Assembly: GCF_003813965.1 (NCBI RefSeq)
Contig: NZ_CP033896.1
Span: 930,001-994,000, forward strand
DNA length: 64,000 bases
Direction: 5' to 3'
From: Corynebacterium choanae
GTDB lineage: Bacteria; Actinomycetota; Actinomycetes; Mycobacteriales; Mycobacteriaceae
In this document: one piece after another, positions 26,847 to 36,985 of the stretch
How positions within the stretch are numbered: the stretch's first letter is position 1
How the letters are laid out: every line of letters starts with the position of its first letter
The notes under the pieces: model-generated
The model's input: only the letters and a program-made list of their open reading frames with translations
The model's database searches: none
What the model was told of the DNA's origin: nothing
Program-made: the position numbers and the translations under genes

Positions 26847-27233
26847 GAAAACTCCTCTTGCGTTGGTTCGAACGTTGGCGACATGTCCAGTGGATCAACA
26901 AATGATGATGAGCTACCGATCAACGCGCCATGTGTAAGTGTATGTCATCGATGAGCAACAGCGTGTTTCATTCCCCAGGCAGTGACCAGATTCTTTATGC
27001 CTTCGGCAACCAGCCCGGCAGCGCATAGACGTCGTGTCACGCAGGGATGAACACAGGATTGTTTGGCTACCGGAAGTGCTGTGCACTTGTCCGCGCAGTG
27101 ACTTTGGCACAGCAAGGCAAACCCCCCTTTTTCGTGTCTAGCCGCTGCACACGTCAAAGGCGGCTGACAACGAAAAAAGGGGGGTATCCAAGCATTGCCT
27201 ACTGCAACGCGGTGGTTGCGCAGGTAACCAGGG
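26847..27233. other. Intergenic, 387 bases
   Basis: Between fumC and the secreted protein gene, both minus strand. Holds the fumC hairpin at 27119-27186. Confidence 0.55.
27119..27186 (-). terminator. fumC terminator-like long hairpin
   Basis: ACCCCCCTTTTTCGT (from 27121) faces ACGAAAAAAGGGGGGT (27170-27185); an inner stem GCCGC/GCGGC lies between. The outer stem combines six G-C pairs and a run of A-T pairs, 50 bases past the fumC stop. Confidence 0.7.
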
Positions 27234-28637
27234 CTACTTGTCGCGATCCGTGTTGCACATATCCAGCACGTTGAGTCGACGATCAAGCTCTTCTTCAGTG
27301 AGTTTGTCGCCATCGACGAAGCCGAGATCAATCACCGTCTGGCGGATGGTCTTGCCTTCTTTCAGGGCAGTCTTGGCAACCTTAGCCGCATTCTCATAGC
27401 CGATAGCAGAGTTCAGCGGGGTGACGATCGATGGGGAGGATTCGGCCAGGGTCTTCATCCGTTCGGTGTTCGGCTCAATGCCGTCGACGAGACGTTCCGC
27501 GAACACCCGTGCCGTGTTGGCGAGCAGGCGTGCCGATTCGAGTACATTGCGTGCCATCATCGGGATGAACACGTTGAGCTCAAAAGCTCCTTGCGCGCCG
27601 CCGAATGCCACGGCAGCATCGTTACCGATGACCTGGCAGGCAACCTGGGTTGCGGTTTCGCACAGTACCGGGTTGACCTTGCCGGGCATGATCGACGAAC
27701 CTGGCTGCAGATCAGGGAGGTGGATTTCGCCGAGACCGGTGAGCGGGCCTGAACCCATCCAGCGGATATCGTTGGCGATCTTGGTCAGGGATACTGCGAT
27801 ACCACGCATCGCACCGGAGAACTCTACGAGCCCGTCACGGTTGGCCTGAGCCTCGAAGTGGTTGACGCATTCGCGCAGTTCTTCAACCCCGGTGAGTTTG
27901 ACGAGTTCTGCGGTTACTTTCTCACCGAAGTCTGCTGGGGTGTTGAGACCGGTGCCGACTGCGGTACCGCCGATAGGCAGTTCACCCAGCCGTGGCAGCG
28001 TTGCTTCCACACGTTCGATACCAGCTTCGATCTGGCGAGCATAGCCGGAGAATTCCTGACCCAAGGTCACCGGAACAGCATCCATCAAGTGGGTACGGCC
28101 GGATTTGACGACCTGCTCCCACTCTTTGGCTTTCTTCTCCAGGGAAGCCTGCAGTACCTTCAGCCCTGGAATCAGGTCTTTCACAGCTGCTTCCGTCGCA
28201 GCCACATGGGTTGCGGTGGGGAAGGTGTCGTTGGAGGACTGCCCCATATTGACGTGGTCATTGGGGTGCACATCGACACCATTGTTCTTTGCGATCGAGG
28301 CGATCACTTCGTTGGTGTTCATGTTCGACGAGGTACCAGAACCGGTCTGGAACACGTCGATCGGGAATTCCTTATCGTGCAGCCCTTCAGCCACTTCCTT
28401 GGCGGCGCTAATAATTGCATCGGCTTGCTCGGCGTCAAGCAGGCCACGATCCTTGTTCACCTGGGCGCAAGCTGCTTTTAACAGACCCATTGCGCGGATC
28501 TGTGCAGATTCAAGACCGCGCCCAGAGATTGGGAAGTTTTCCACAGCACGCTGGGTTTGGGCACGCCACAGGGCATCCTTGGGTACCTTCACTTCACCCA
28601 TCGTGTCGTGTTCGATGCGGTATTCCTGCTCACTCAT
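27234..28637 (-). CDS. fumC: Class II fumarate hydratase
   Basis: FumC hydrates fumarate to malate in the TCA cycle and needs no iron-sulfur cluster. The 467-residue protein has [52 protein letters not shown], and the superfamily signature [11 protein letters not shown], so all active-site segments are present. GGAG lies nine bases before the ATG. A seven-pair hairpin CTGTTGC/GCAACAG at 28675-28695 sits in the leader. Confidence 0.97.
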   Translation of the reverse strand: MSEQEYRIEHDTMGEVKVPKDALWRAQTQRAVENFPISGRGLESAQIRAMGLLKAACAQVNKDRGLLDAEQADAIISAAKEVAEGLHDKEFPIDVFQTGSGTSSNMNTNEVIASIAKNNGVDVHPNDHVNMGQSSNDTFPTATHVAATEAAVKDLIPGLKVLQASLEKKAKEWEQVVKSGRTHLMDAVPVTLGQEFSGYARQIEAGIERVEATLPRLGELPIGGTAVGTGLNTPADFGEKVTAELVKLTGVEELRECVNHFEAQANRDGLVEFSGAMRGIAVSLTKIANDIRWMGSGPLTGLGEIHLPDLQPGSSIMPGKVNPVLCETATQVACQVIGNDAAVAFGGAQGAFELNVFIPMMARNVLESARLLANTARVFAERLVDGIEPNTERMKTLAESSPSIVTPLNSAIGYENAAKVAKTALKEGKTIRQTVIDLGFVDGDKLTEEELDRRLNVLDMCNTDRDK

Positions 28638-29199
28638 ATGGTTTTCTCCGATGGTTGATGATCATGGTGTAGTGCTGTTGCCTGTGTCGCAACAGTGGTG
28701 TGTTGCTGCACAGACATATGACAAGCACAAGTGTTTAGTTGGGTGCTATCCCACTGTTGGCCTGTTGCGGAATCAACCCTGTGTCAACGGCTTCCGTGGT
28801 ACATGGGGCGGCCGAAGCGGTTGTTTCCGCATTGGGCGCGGGGACATACCTAGTAGCCATTATTGCGGAAAATCGGCCGTTTTGGGGTGAGCTTGTCGCA
28901 GAATTTTCCGCACAGTGAGCTAGCTCGCAGCAAGTGAGTGCCCCCGGCTTCCGCCAATTTCGGGTGTCTGCTGGGTCATGAAGGCAAAAAACAGGGGTAT
29001 TCAGATCAGGGAGCAGGACTCGTGGTGGATTCCTCTGTAGCTTTTGCCTTCGAACAACCCGTGGGACGCCGACACCGCCTGGTAGTGGCATACCGGGCGG
29101 TGTCAGTAAAGAAGGGGCAATGCTGTAGCGCTTCCGTCGCAGTATCCCTGCACTGCGGCCTTGCTCGAGGGGTAAGAGCATGGACGCTGGCGCCGCAGG
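28638..29199. other. Intergenic, 562 bases
   Basis: Between glpX and fumC on the minus strand. Apart from the leader hairpin at 28675-28695 nothing is recognised. Confidence 0.5.
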
Positions 29200-30222
29200 T
29201 TAGACGTTGGCGTTTTTCATCTGCTCAAAATTGTCGACTTCATAATCTTGCAGCTTGGAAAGCTGATGGATCGACTCGATAAACCGAATAGTGCCTGAAC
29301 GGGAACGCATGACCAGTGACCGGGTGGTCGCTGAGGAGTCACGATAGGACACGCCCCGCAACATGTCGCCGTTGGTGACACCGGTGGCGACGAAGTAGCA
29401 GTCGTCGGACGACACCAGGTCGTTGGTGCCGAGCACCGTGTCGAGATCCAGTCCCGCATCGATGGCTTTTTGGCGTTCAGCTTCGCTGGTGGGATGTAAA
29501 ATGCCTTGGATCTCGCCGCCCATACACTTCATTGCGCAGGCAGTGATAATTCCCTCCGGGGTGCCGCCGATACCCATCATGATGTCGACGGAGTTTGTCG
29601 ACTGGGCAGCTGCAACAGCACCGGCGACGTCACCGTCACGAATCATCCGGATCTTCGCGCCAGCTTCCCGAATCTCGGTAATGAGTTCTTCGTGGCGGGG
29701 GCGGTCAAGCACCACCACAGTCACGTCATGAACCGGGATACCTTTTGCTTTCGCGACCACTTGAATGTTGTGGGCAACAGGAGCTTCAATATCGATTTTG
29801 CCGGCTGCTTCCGGGCCGACCGCGATTTTTTTCATGTAGAACACCGCCGACGGGTCATACATGGCGCCGCGTGCGGAAGCTGCCAGTACAGAGATCGCAT
29901 TCGGGCGGCCTTCGGCCATCAGGGTGGTGCCATCGACCGGGTCGACTGCAATATCCACATCGTTGCCATATCCGGAGCCGACAGTTTCGCCGTTGAACAG
30001 CATCGGTGCTTCGTCTTTTTCACCTTCGCCGATCACAACCACGCCGCGCATGTTCACCGAGTTGATCAGCCGACGCATTGCATCAACAGCAGCCCCGTCG
30101 CCTTCGTTTTTCTTGCCGCGCCCAACCCACCGGCCGGCGGCAAGTGCGCCAGCTTCGGTAACCCGGACTAATTCCAGTGCAAGGTTTCGGTCGGGCAGTT
30201 GCAAGGTTTTAAATTCGGTCAT
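29200..30222 (-). CDS. glpX: Class II fructose-1,6-bisphosphatase
   Basis: GlpX dephosphorylates fructose-1,6-bisphosphate in gluconeogenesis; it is the only such enzyme in most corynebacteria. The 340-residue protein contains [15 protein letters not shown] and [13 protein letters not shown], the lithium-sensitive phosphatase metal site, and the GlpX-specific [29 protein letters not shown] lies seven bases before the ATG at 30222. fumC follows 562 bases downstream, the same order as in related genomes. Confidence 0.95.
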   Translation of the reverse strand: MTEFKTLQLPDRNLALELVRVTEAGALAAGRWVGRGKKNEGDGAAVDAMRRLINSVNMRGVVVIGEGEKDEAPMLFNGETVGSGYGNDVDIAVDPVDGTTLMAEGRPNAISVLAASARGAMYDPSAVFYMKKIAVGPEAAGKIDIEAPVAHNIQVVAKAKGIPVHDVTVVVLDRPRHEELITEIREAGAKIRMIRDGDVAGAVAAAQSTNSVDIMMGIGGTPEGIITACAMKCMGGEIQGILHPTSEAERQKAIDAGLDLDTVLGTNDLVSSDDCYFVATGVTNGDMLRGVSYRDSSATTRSLVMRSRSGTIRFIESIHQLSKLQDYEVDNFEQMKNANV

Positions 30223-30878
30223 CGAATATCCTTCGTAAGTTTTTATTGTCCGCCTGGCGGCAAGGGCGATGATTCGATTCCGGTGCGAGTGACATTCGGC
30301 AGCCGCCCACCCTTCGGCGGCGGTGGGGTAATCCACGGCGCCACAGGGGAGAGTGCTGGCAAAGCATTGCACGTGTGTGTTTGTCGATACATCGGACGGA
30401 ATCGCCGCTATTCATTGTTACACCCTGTGCGGACTACCGGGGAAGGTTTTAGGTGCACCTGCCCAGTATTTACCCTCATTTGGGCGGGGGCGGCGTGGCA
30501 ACATTCACCCCGTCGATGAGAAGCCTGCCGTAATTGGTATGCCCTTTGGGGGTAGTGTCTGCCTGCTGCTACGCGCCGGGATAGCCGTGCGCAACACGCA
30601 AGCTGTGCTCGTGCAGCAGCGGGTCGATGCCGGTAAACACTTGTGCAAGGACGAGTTGATCAAGCCGTACAACTACGCTGTGCTTCCATTCGTTGCAACC
30701 GGCATCGCGGCGGCTTGTCCACCTACAAGGAGCTGCGCATCCTGCTCATATCGGTTGCATCGGTGCAGGAAGTCAGGTCGCACCCGGTGGAAAGGTTCGC
30801 TTCTTGTCTGCAAGCCTGAATGCGTCAGCTTCACCCGCCGCACCGCTGACAAGGGGGCGATATGTCATACTAGGCAGC
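30223..30878. other. Divergent intergenic region, 656 bases
   Basis: Between glpX and the DUF4245 gene. Frames running into the DUF4245 gene from upstream (from 30353 or 30693) look like non-coding extension. No operator recognised. Confidence 0.5.
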
Positions 30879-31514
30879 GTGTCGGAAGCGAAACCAAGAA
30901 TCTTTCAAGACAGTCGAGATATGCTGCTCTCCCTCGGGGTGTGCTTTGTAGTGATCCTGCTGGCGATCTCGTTTACCGGGTTGTGCAGCTTCAATCCGGG
31001 AACCCCGGAGTCTGGGCCGGTGCGGGAAGTTGATGCGGAAACCATTTTCGATCTGGAAGCACGAGCAATGCCATTTCCAGTGATTTTGCCGGAAACCCCT
31101 AAAGGGTGGGTGGCAAACGCTGCCAGGCGCACGAATGTGCATCGGCATCCGGCACCGATTGTCGGCTGGGTGACTAAAGACATGGCATATTTGCAGCTGC
31201 TGCAAACAGATCAGCCTGCCGATGTCACCGTCGACGACTTTGACGAGATTCCGCGGGAACATACCGACACCGTGGACATTGCTGGGCACACCTGGAAAAA
31301 ACTAGAACCCACCCATGATCGGGGTAAAGACACGTTGTGGATCACCGATGCCGGGCAGGTTCGCTGGTTAGTAACCGGCACGGCAGGCGATGCAGAATTC
31401 CGTGAGCTTGCCACCAATATTGCTGCGGCTACACCGTTGCGTGCCCCAGCAGATCCCCTCCCGGAAAATCCCGATCAGCAGGCACCTGCGGTGGAACAAC
31501 AAGCAGCCGGTTAA
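30879..31514 (+). CDS. DUF4245 membrane protein
   Basis: The 211-residue protein starts (V)SEAKPRIFQDSRDMLLSLGV, followed by one membrane helix (LGVCFVVILLAISFTGLCSF) and FNPGTPESGPVREVDAETIFDLEARAMPFPV, the hallmark of DUF4245. The remainder is an extracytoplasmic domain and a short Pro/Gln-rich tail. DUF4245 genes commonly neighbour glpX and xseAB in corynebacteria and mycobacteria; function unknown. GTG at 30879 was chosen because it sits right at the family N-terminus. Confidence 0.85.
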   Translation: MSEAKPRIFQDSRDMLLSLGVCFVVILLAISFTGLCSFNPGTPESGPVREVDAETIFDLEARAMPFPVILPETPKGWVANAARRTNVHRHPAPIVGWVTKDMAYLQLLQTDQPADVTVDDFDEIPREHTDTVDIAGHTWKKLEPTHDRGKDTLWITDAGQVRWLVTGTAGDAEFRELATNIAAATPLRAPADPLPENPDQQAPAVEQQAAG

Positions 31515-31995
31515 ACTGCCCGAAACAACAGCGCGATGCAGGAAAACAGCAGGTCTGCGGGATAACGCTTGTAAACAACCAAGTGTTCATGCCAGCTGCG
31601 GAAAAAACAGGGTGATAGATAGGTGCAAGTCGCGGCCGACTGGGGCACCTAACTGCAAGACAGCAGCGTTACGGCTTGGCAACAACACCGTAATTGGGGC
31701 CTGCAACCAGATCCTTGCTGGCTGGGCGATCTGCTGTGGTGGCGCGCCGGGGCGTAGCCAAAGGGGCGTTGTGGGGTGAAGTGCGCATCCGTAAACCGCT
31801 GAAACCGCCCCCAACCCTGCCGTGTTGTACCAGTTCTCCTTGCCGAAGGGCGAAACACTGCCGTGCTCACGTGTTGCGGTTGCCATCGTGGAGAGCAGGC
31901 GACAAGACGAGGAGTGCTCAAGCTGTACAGCAGGTGGCCGAACACACCTGCGGATGCACAGGTGTTGTGTTGATTGCGGCGTGTTGCCTGGGGGA
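31515..31995. other. Convergent intergenic region, 481 bases
   Basis: Between the DUF4245 gene and xseB. Nothing recognisable and no clear terminator. Confidence 0.5.
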
Positions 31996-32274
31996 CTATT
32001 CGGCTGGCTGCGTATCGGTGGATTGATCCGGCCGAGAAGCCGCAAGTGCCTGCTCGACCCGCTGTTTTGCACCGGCAAGATGCTCTTCGCAGCGGGCAGC
32101 TAATGCTTCGCCCCGCTCCCAATAACGTAAGGCTTCATCGAGATTCATCTCGCCGCGTTCCAAAATCGATACTGTTTCTAAAAGTTCGTCACGGGCCTGT
32201 TCATAGTTGAGCTCTTCCACCGGGGTGATCGCATCGTCCCGAACTTCGCCATTGCCAATGACATCACGGTTCAT
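31996..32274 (-). CDS. xseB: Exodeoxyribonuclease VII small subunit
   Basis: The 92-residue protein has the XseB fold: [52 protein letters not shown], two antiparallel helices that bind the long helices of XseA. AAAGGACG lies before the ATG. The gene follows xseA by 34 bases, so the two form one transcript. The last 15 residues are acidic and probably disordered. Confidence 0.95.
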   Translation of the reverse strand: MNRDVIGNGEVRDDAITPVEELNYEQARDELLETVSILERGEMNLDEALRYWERGEALAARCEEHLAGAKQRVEQALAASRPDQSTDTQPAE

Positions 32275-32308
32275 TGAAAAACGTCCTTTACTGGTTGTGG
32301 TGGCTTGG

Positions 32309-33556
32309 CTATTTCGCTGGTTCGCGGTGAATACCCGCCGCCGAGATTGACCCGTCACTGACCCGGATGCGCAGCTGTGCACCCGGTGGTGCCTGCTCGA
32401 TAGAAGTCACCACCTTGGCTTGTTTTGTTTCCCGGTCAATTACCTGCACCACACTATAGCCCCGGGCTAGGGTCGCAGCCGGACCTAGTGCTTCTACCCG
32501 GGCACGCAATGCTAAGGTTTCCGCCGACGCGGCAGCAATGCGCGCCGCAATTGCCCGCCGGGCACGCTGCTGCTGTTCACTGACGAGTTCACGTTGCTGT
32601 TCCACAATCGTCAATGGTCGAGCTAACACCGGTCGGGAACGAATAGCGGTGATCAAGGATGATTGTTGATCCACCCAGCCGCGCAGTGCCGCAGCAGATC
32701 GCTGTCGCATATCGGCAAGCATCGCCCGTTCCTGAAACGCATCGGGGGCGACAGTTTTCGCCGCATCTGTTGGAGTGGCAGCCCGCACATCAGCGACCTC
32801 ATCCAAAATTGGCCGGTCAGGTTCATGGCCGATTGCAGAAACCACCGGTGTTTCTGTCAGATACACTGCCCGAATCAGGGACTCTTCAGAAAAAGGCAGC
32901 AGATCCTCCACCGAGCCGCCGCCCCGCGCAATCACAATCACGTCCACGTCAGGATTTTCATCGAGCTGTCCTAATGCCCGAATAATCGCCGGTGCCGCCG
33001 CCGCCCCCTGCACTGGGGTGTTAATTATCGTGAAATGCACTTCTGGCCAGCGGCGGGTCGCAACTTCAATCACGTCACGCATCGCATGCGAATTATCGCC
33101 AGTAATTAGCCCAATACTCTTGGGCACCATAGGAAGTCGTTGTTTTCGCGACTGGTCAAACAGCCCCTCGCGGGCAAGCTGACCCCGCAACAGATCGATG
33201 CGGGCTTGCAGATCACCGGCGCCCAAATGATGCACCTGCTCCACCCACAGCGAGAGTTCGCCCCGTTTGACGAAAAACTCTGGTTTCGCCAACACCACCA
33301 CCCGCATACCGTCGGTGAGCGGCACCGGCGACTGCGTATAGGCGCGGGTATCGATCCGCAAACGGATGGATGCTTCCGCACCACTATCGCGCAACACCGC
33401 AAATGCTGAAGCCCAATTGGGTTGGTAGCGAATCTCGGTGAGTTCACCCTCGACCCACACTTTGCCGAGTTTGGCGATCCACAACCGTATTTTCTGGTTG
33501 ACGGTCTCTACCGCCCACGGACGCTCGAGTGAAGTCGGCGCTGAGGCAGCCACCAT
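32309..33556 (-). CDS. xseA: Exodeoxyribonuclease VII large subunit
   Basis: XseA carries the nuclease that degrades single-stranded DNA from both ends. The 415-residue protein has an N-terminal OB fold ([25 protein letters not shown]), then [49 protein letters not shown] and [29 protein letters not shown], all catalytic-domain motifs, then a long coiled coil and a basic C-terminus. GGAGAAGG lies before two close ATGs; 33556 gives the better spacing, 33562 is the alternative. Confidence 0.95.
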   Translation of the reverse strand: MVAASAPTSLERPWAVETVNQKIRLWIAKLGKVWVEGELTEIRYQPNWASAFAVLRDSGAEASIRLRIDTRAYTQSPVPLTDGMRVVVLAKPEFFVKRGELSLWVEQVHHLGAGDLQARIDLLRGQLAREGLFDQSRKQRLPMVPKSIGLITGDNSHAMRDVIEVATRRWPEVHFTIINTPVQGAAAAPAIIRALGQLDENPDVDVIVIARGGGSVEDLLPFSEESLIRAVYLTETPVVSAIGHEPDRPILDEVADVRAATPTDAAKTVAPDAFQERAMLADMRQRSAAALRGWVDQQSSLITAIRSRPVLARPLTIVEQQRELVSEQQQRARRAIAARIAAASAETLALRARVEALGPAATLARGYSVVQVIDRETKQAKVVTSIEQAPPGAQLRIRVSDGSISAAGIHREPAK

Positions 33557-34019
33557 GATCATCCCCTTCTCCCTGAACAACTGCAGCGTGCCAAGGTCTT
33601 CCGGCGCCGCGGCAACGCCACCACATGCTATACCGCCAACGACATCAACAGCCATCTCACCACCAGCAGCACAGCATCGACAGACCACTGTACTGCAGGA
33701 AGATGCATCACATCTCACCGGGTTACACCGGGTGACTGCTGCAGGGTGCCCCTTACAACTTAGCGGATCTATCCACAACGGTCCCTTTTTTGACCTGTTG
33801 CGCCGGGCAGCTGGTTCCACCTTTACACTGATTCCATCGCACCCACATCATCTTCCACCACAGGTTGCCTGCCTAAGCGGCACCTAATTGATGCAGCGAC
33901 GAAACATCCAGCCAAGCAGGCTTTTTCGCAGCCTATTTTCTCAGATACCCCCGAGCTACGACACTGATCAGGCAGGTGGCTGTTCACGGTCACGCACGAA
34001 GTGGGTTAGGGTAGTGGCC
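33557..34019. other. Divergent xseA/ispH region, 463 bases
   Basis: Promoters of both genes are expected here. In-frame extensions of both flanking genes exist but lack family similarity. No operator recognised. Confidence 0.5.
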
Positions 34020-34994
34020 ATGACCAGCAGTGCAGAACAACAGTGTGACCGCATCGTCTACCTTGCCGCCCCTCGCGGATATTGCGCCGGTGTTGACCGC
34101 GCCGTCGAAACAGTAGAACGGGCGCTCGCCCAATATGGTGCACCAGTATATGTCCGCAAAGAAATCGTGCACAACAAATATGTTGTCGATACGCTGGCCA
34201 AACGCGGTGCCATCTTTGTTGATGAAACCACCGAAGTTCCCGCCGGTGCGCACTGTGTGTTTTCTGCACACGGTGTCTCCCCGCAAGTTCATGCGGAAGC
34301 ACGACAGTTGCAGCTTCACACCCTTGACGCGACCTGTCCGCTGGTGACGAAAGTGCACAACGAAGTGAAACGCTTCGTCAAACAGGGCTACAAGATTCTC
34401 TTTATCGGTCACGAAGGCCATGAGGAAGTCGAAGGCACCATGGGCGAGGCGCCGATGGATGTGTTCCTTGTCGACAAACCCGCCGACATTGACAAGCTCA
34501 GCTTCCCAGCAGATCAGAAACTCATTTGGCTCTCCCAAACCACCCTGTCCGTCGATGAAACCATGACGATGGTGAATCTGCTGCACGAACGCTTCCCCAA
34601 CCTGGAAAATCCCCCCAGCGACGACATCTGCTACGCCACCCAAAACCGGCAGGTCGCAGTCAAAGCGATCGCCCCAAAATGCCAGTTGATGATTGTGGTG
34701 GGGTCGCAGAACTCGTCGAACTCGAAACGACTCGTTGAAGTTGCCCTGCAGCATGGGGCTGATGCTGCCTACCTGGTGGATTATGCCCACCAAATTGATC
34801 TCAGCTGGCTCGATGGTGTTTCGGCGGTGGGGCTCACCTCGGGGGCGTCTGTCCCAGAGATCCTTGTCCGGGAAGTATTGGAACTGCTCGACAATCATGG
34901 CTTCCACCGGGTGGAAGAAGTCACCACAGCAGTAGAAAAGCTGTCCTTTGCGCTGCCCCGGGAAGTTCGGGCTGCTCGCAACACCAGCAGCTAG
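34020..34994 (+). CDS. ispH: 4-hydroxy-3-methylbut-2-enyl diphosphate reductase
   Basis: IspH is the last enzyme of the MEP pathway and makes IPP and DMAPP with a [4Fe-4S] cluster. The three cluster cysteines are visible in [24 protein letters not shown] and [10 protein letters not shown]. Also seen: [24 protein letters not shown] with the active-site Glu, and [12 protein letters not shown]. The 324-residue length is normal. ATG chosen at [20 protein letters not shown]; an upstream in-frame extension lacks similarity. Confidence 0.96.
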   Translation: MTSSAEQQCDRIVYLAAPRGYCAGVDRAVETVERALAQYGAPVYVRKEIVHNKYVVDTLAKRGAIFVDETTEVPAGAHCVFSAHGVSPQVHAEARQLQLHTLDATCPLVTKVHNEVKRFVKQGYKILFIGHEGHEEVEGTMGEAPMDVFLVDKPADIDKLSFPADQKLIWLSQTTLSVDETMTMVNLLHERFPNLENPPSDDICYATQNRQVAVKAIAPKCQLMIVVGSQNSSNSKRLVEVALQHGADAAYLVDYAHQIDLSWLDGVSAVGLTSGASVPEILVREVLELLDNHGFHRVEEVTTAVEKLSFALPREVRAARNTSS

Positions 34995-35400
34995 CACCGT
35001 GTTTGCCTGGGCAGTTTGCCTGCTAGCGTTGCCCACAACTGTTAGGCGACCACAGCCTGTCCTTGCAGCACGACTAGGTGTGTGCATACTGCTGCCGGCA
35101 GCCGGCTGCCTGTGACCTGTCATGGTTCTTGGTGCTGCGCATGCCTGGCGCTATCTGGGTTGCTTGCGGTCTTGCGAACACAAGACGGGGATTGCCCATT
35201 TCCACCGTTGTTGCACAGGCAGCAAGCCAAGCAGCAGGCTTTTTGGTTTATTAACCTTGGCCTGTGGCAGGTTCCAAGTATTGACGCAGTACTGGAGTGA
35301 CCCGTGCTTGGACGGGAATGGAAAAACTACGAGCGTGAGCAATCGTTGGAAGAACACCAAGGGTTGCTCACGCTCTCGGCGTTATGCTGTTGCATCGTCG
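34995..35400. other. Convergent intergenic region, 406 bases
   Basis: Holds the minus-strand terminator at 35331-35375 and a weak repeat CTAGCA/TGCTAG (34991-35026) after ispH. No gene seen. Confidence 0.55.
35331..35375 (-). terminator. Terminator of the DUF6542 gene
   Basis: GAGCGTGAGCAA (35331-35342) and TTGCTCACGCTC (35364-35375) are perfectly complementary. On the minus strand the hairpin is followed by GTAGTTTTTCC, a U-rich tail. Confidence 0.85.
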
Positions 35401-36669
35401 CTATTCGTCGTCGTACAGATTGTCATCCAACCAGGTATGCCGAGCCGGGCGTCGGGTCGCCGGTGGGGTAGTCGCAGACGGTTGCGAGGGAGGGACTTGT
35501 CGGGTCGGATATTCCACCGGTGGCACCGGTCGGGCTGGTGGGCGCGCCGGAGTGTGTGACGGTGCCGCTGGCCGTCCAGCTGCGGTGTGCTGCTGGTATT
35601 GGTGGGCTGCCCGCTGGCGGCGTTGTGCAATATCTTGCTCGTCGAGTCGGCGAACCGGTTTGATCGGATAGGGGCCTGCTGTGCGGCCAGGTTTGGCGGC
35701 AGCAGGTGCCGAATGCGCGGAGGGCGATGCATAGGGCTGGGCTTGGGGCGGCTGCTGCGGTCGGACGATGGGACGTCGCCTCGTTGCTGCTGCCTGCTGT
35801 GGATCATTCGCCGTTTCCACCGGGTGCGGTGTTGCCGGGTTGATGTGTGGGTGGAAGGGCTGCGGCGCCGCCGGTGGTACAACCGGGGTGCGTGGCCGTG
35901 CCCGTCCCGGCACTGCTGGTTGTGGGGTAGCGCTGCTGCGCCGCGCCACACTGCGGGTGGGAAGCGGTACCGGGTCACTGCCGGGAGTTGTCGATTGGGG
36001 TGAGTTTGCAGCGACTGCAGTGGTCGGTGTGGAGCGCTGCTGCAGGCGGGCACGCCGTTCCCGCCGTTCCCGGCTGAGCTGATCGACAGTGACTGCTGAC
36101 GCATCGCCTGGGCGGGGGCGGCGGGCGGCTCGCCGTGCTGTACGGGCAGTGGAGACGTTGTCCTTATCGGCTGCCCGATCTACTGCATGAGCCCGCCGGG
36201 CACGCACCACAGCATCTTTGTAGCGGCGGTGGGCAAGCCACCATCGCAGCACGGCAATAGCTGTTGCAATTCCGGTGATTGCCAGCAGCGAAGGGAAATG
36301 TTGGGCGAGGGGATACAGCGAGGTGAGGATATCTGTTTTGGAGATCCGGGAATCATCCGCACTGGCCATCGAGGAGCCGATATAGCCGGCAGTTAGCGGC
36401 ACAACCAGACCAAAGATGATAGGGATCAAGGTGGTTTGGAGATACACCGCAGAAGTTTTCACCATACTCACCGATAGCACTGCCCCGATCCCAAACAGCA
36501 TGACAAAAATCATGGTGATGCGGGTGGCATCAATAGCCTGCCAGGCGGCTAAACCAGTTCCGGTGAAAAGCACTAAGGTAGCGATAGCCGGCGAAACACC
36601 AACGTCACGCACGGTGACTGCAGGTCCGGCTGGTGCACTAACTTGAGGGCGCTGATTCACGACTGTCAT
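35401..36669 (-). CDS. DUF6542-type membrane protein with a long disordered tail
   Basis: The 422-residue protein has four predicted N-terminal membrane helices (about 26-42, 50-68, 77-98 and 125-143), then a basic region (RRYKDAVVRARRAHAVDRAADK) and about 230 residues rich in Pro, Ala, Arg, Gln and Thr with no clear fold. This layout matches the DUF6542 proteins found next to ispH in corynebacteria. Function unknown. The tail is cytoplasmic by the positive-inside rule. The C-terminus ends acidic (DDNLYDDE). Confidence 0.75.
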   Translation of the reverse strand: MTVVNQRPQVSAPAGPAVTVRDVGVSPAIATLVLFTGTGLAAWQAIDATRITMIFVMLFGIGAVLSVSMVKTSAVYLQTTLIPIIFGLVVPLTAGYIGSSMASADDSRISKTDILTSLYPLAQHFPSLLAITGIATAIAVLRWWLAHRRYKDAVVRARRAHAVDRAADKDNVSTARTARRAARRPRPGDASAVTVDQLSRERRERRARLQQRSTPTTAVAANSPQSTTPGSDPVPLPTRSVARRSSATPQPAVPGRARPRTPVVPPAAPQPFHPHINPATPHPVETANDPQQAAATRRRPIVRPQQPPQAQPYASPSAHSAPAAAKPGRTAGPYPIKPVRRLDEQDIAQRRQRAAHQYQQHTAAGRPAAPSHTPARPPARPVPPVEYPTRQVPPSQPSATTPPATRRPARHTWLDDNLYDDE

Positions 36670-36985
36670 GCTACCGAACGTTGCGAATAAACCGAACCAA
36701 CCACACGCAAAACTCGGCTATCACCCACCCATGCGGGTTTATTGTGCCCGCCGCACCACTAAGGGGCTGGTGGGCATCGGGGTGACCATGGGGATGCGCG
36801 GACTGCCTTGTGGATTCAACTGCGGGAAACGCATGCTGCGCACGGTGCAACGATCCCTTGGCCTGCAGGGGCGGAAAAATACTCCAACTCAGCGACACTT
36901 TGTGCAGAGTTGCTGCACTGAGACACATCTGCGGGCTTCTTGGGCGGCTGGGGGAACGGGTTGTTCATCCAGCTTGGGTGCGCGG
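36670..36985. other. Intergenic, 316 bases
   Basis: Between rmuC and the DUF6542 gene on the minus strand; nothing recognisable. Confidence 0.5.

Noticed and set aside
33990..35123. 377-codon minus-strand open frame
   Set aside because: It is the exact antisense of ispH, whose iron-sulfur cysteines and motifs are clear.
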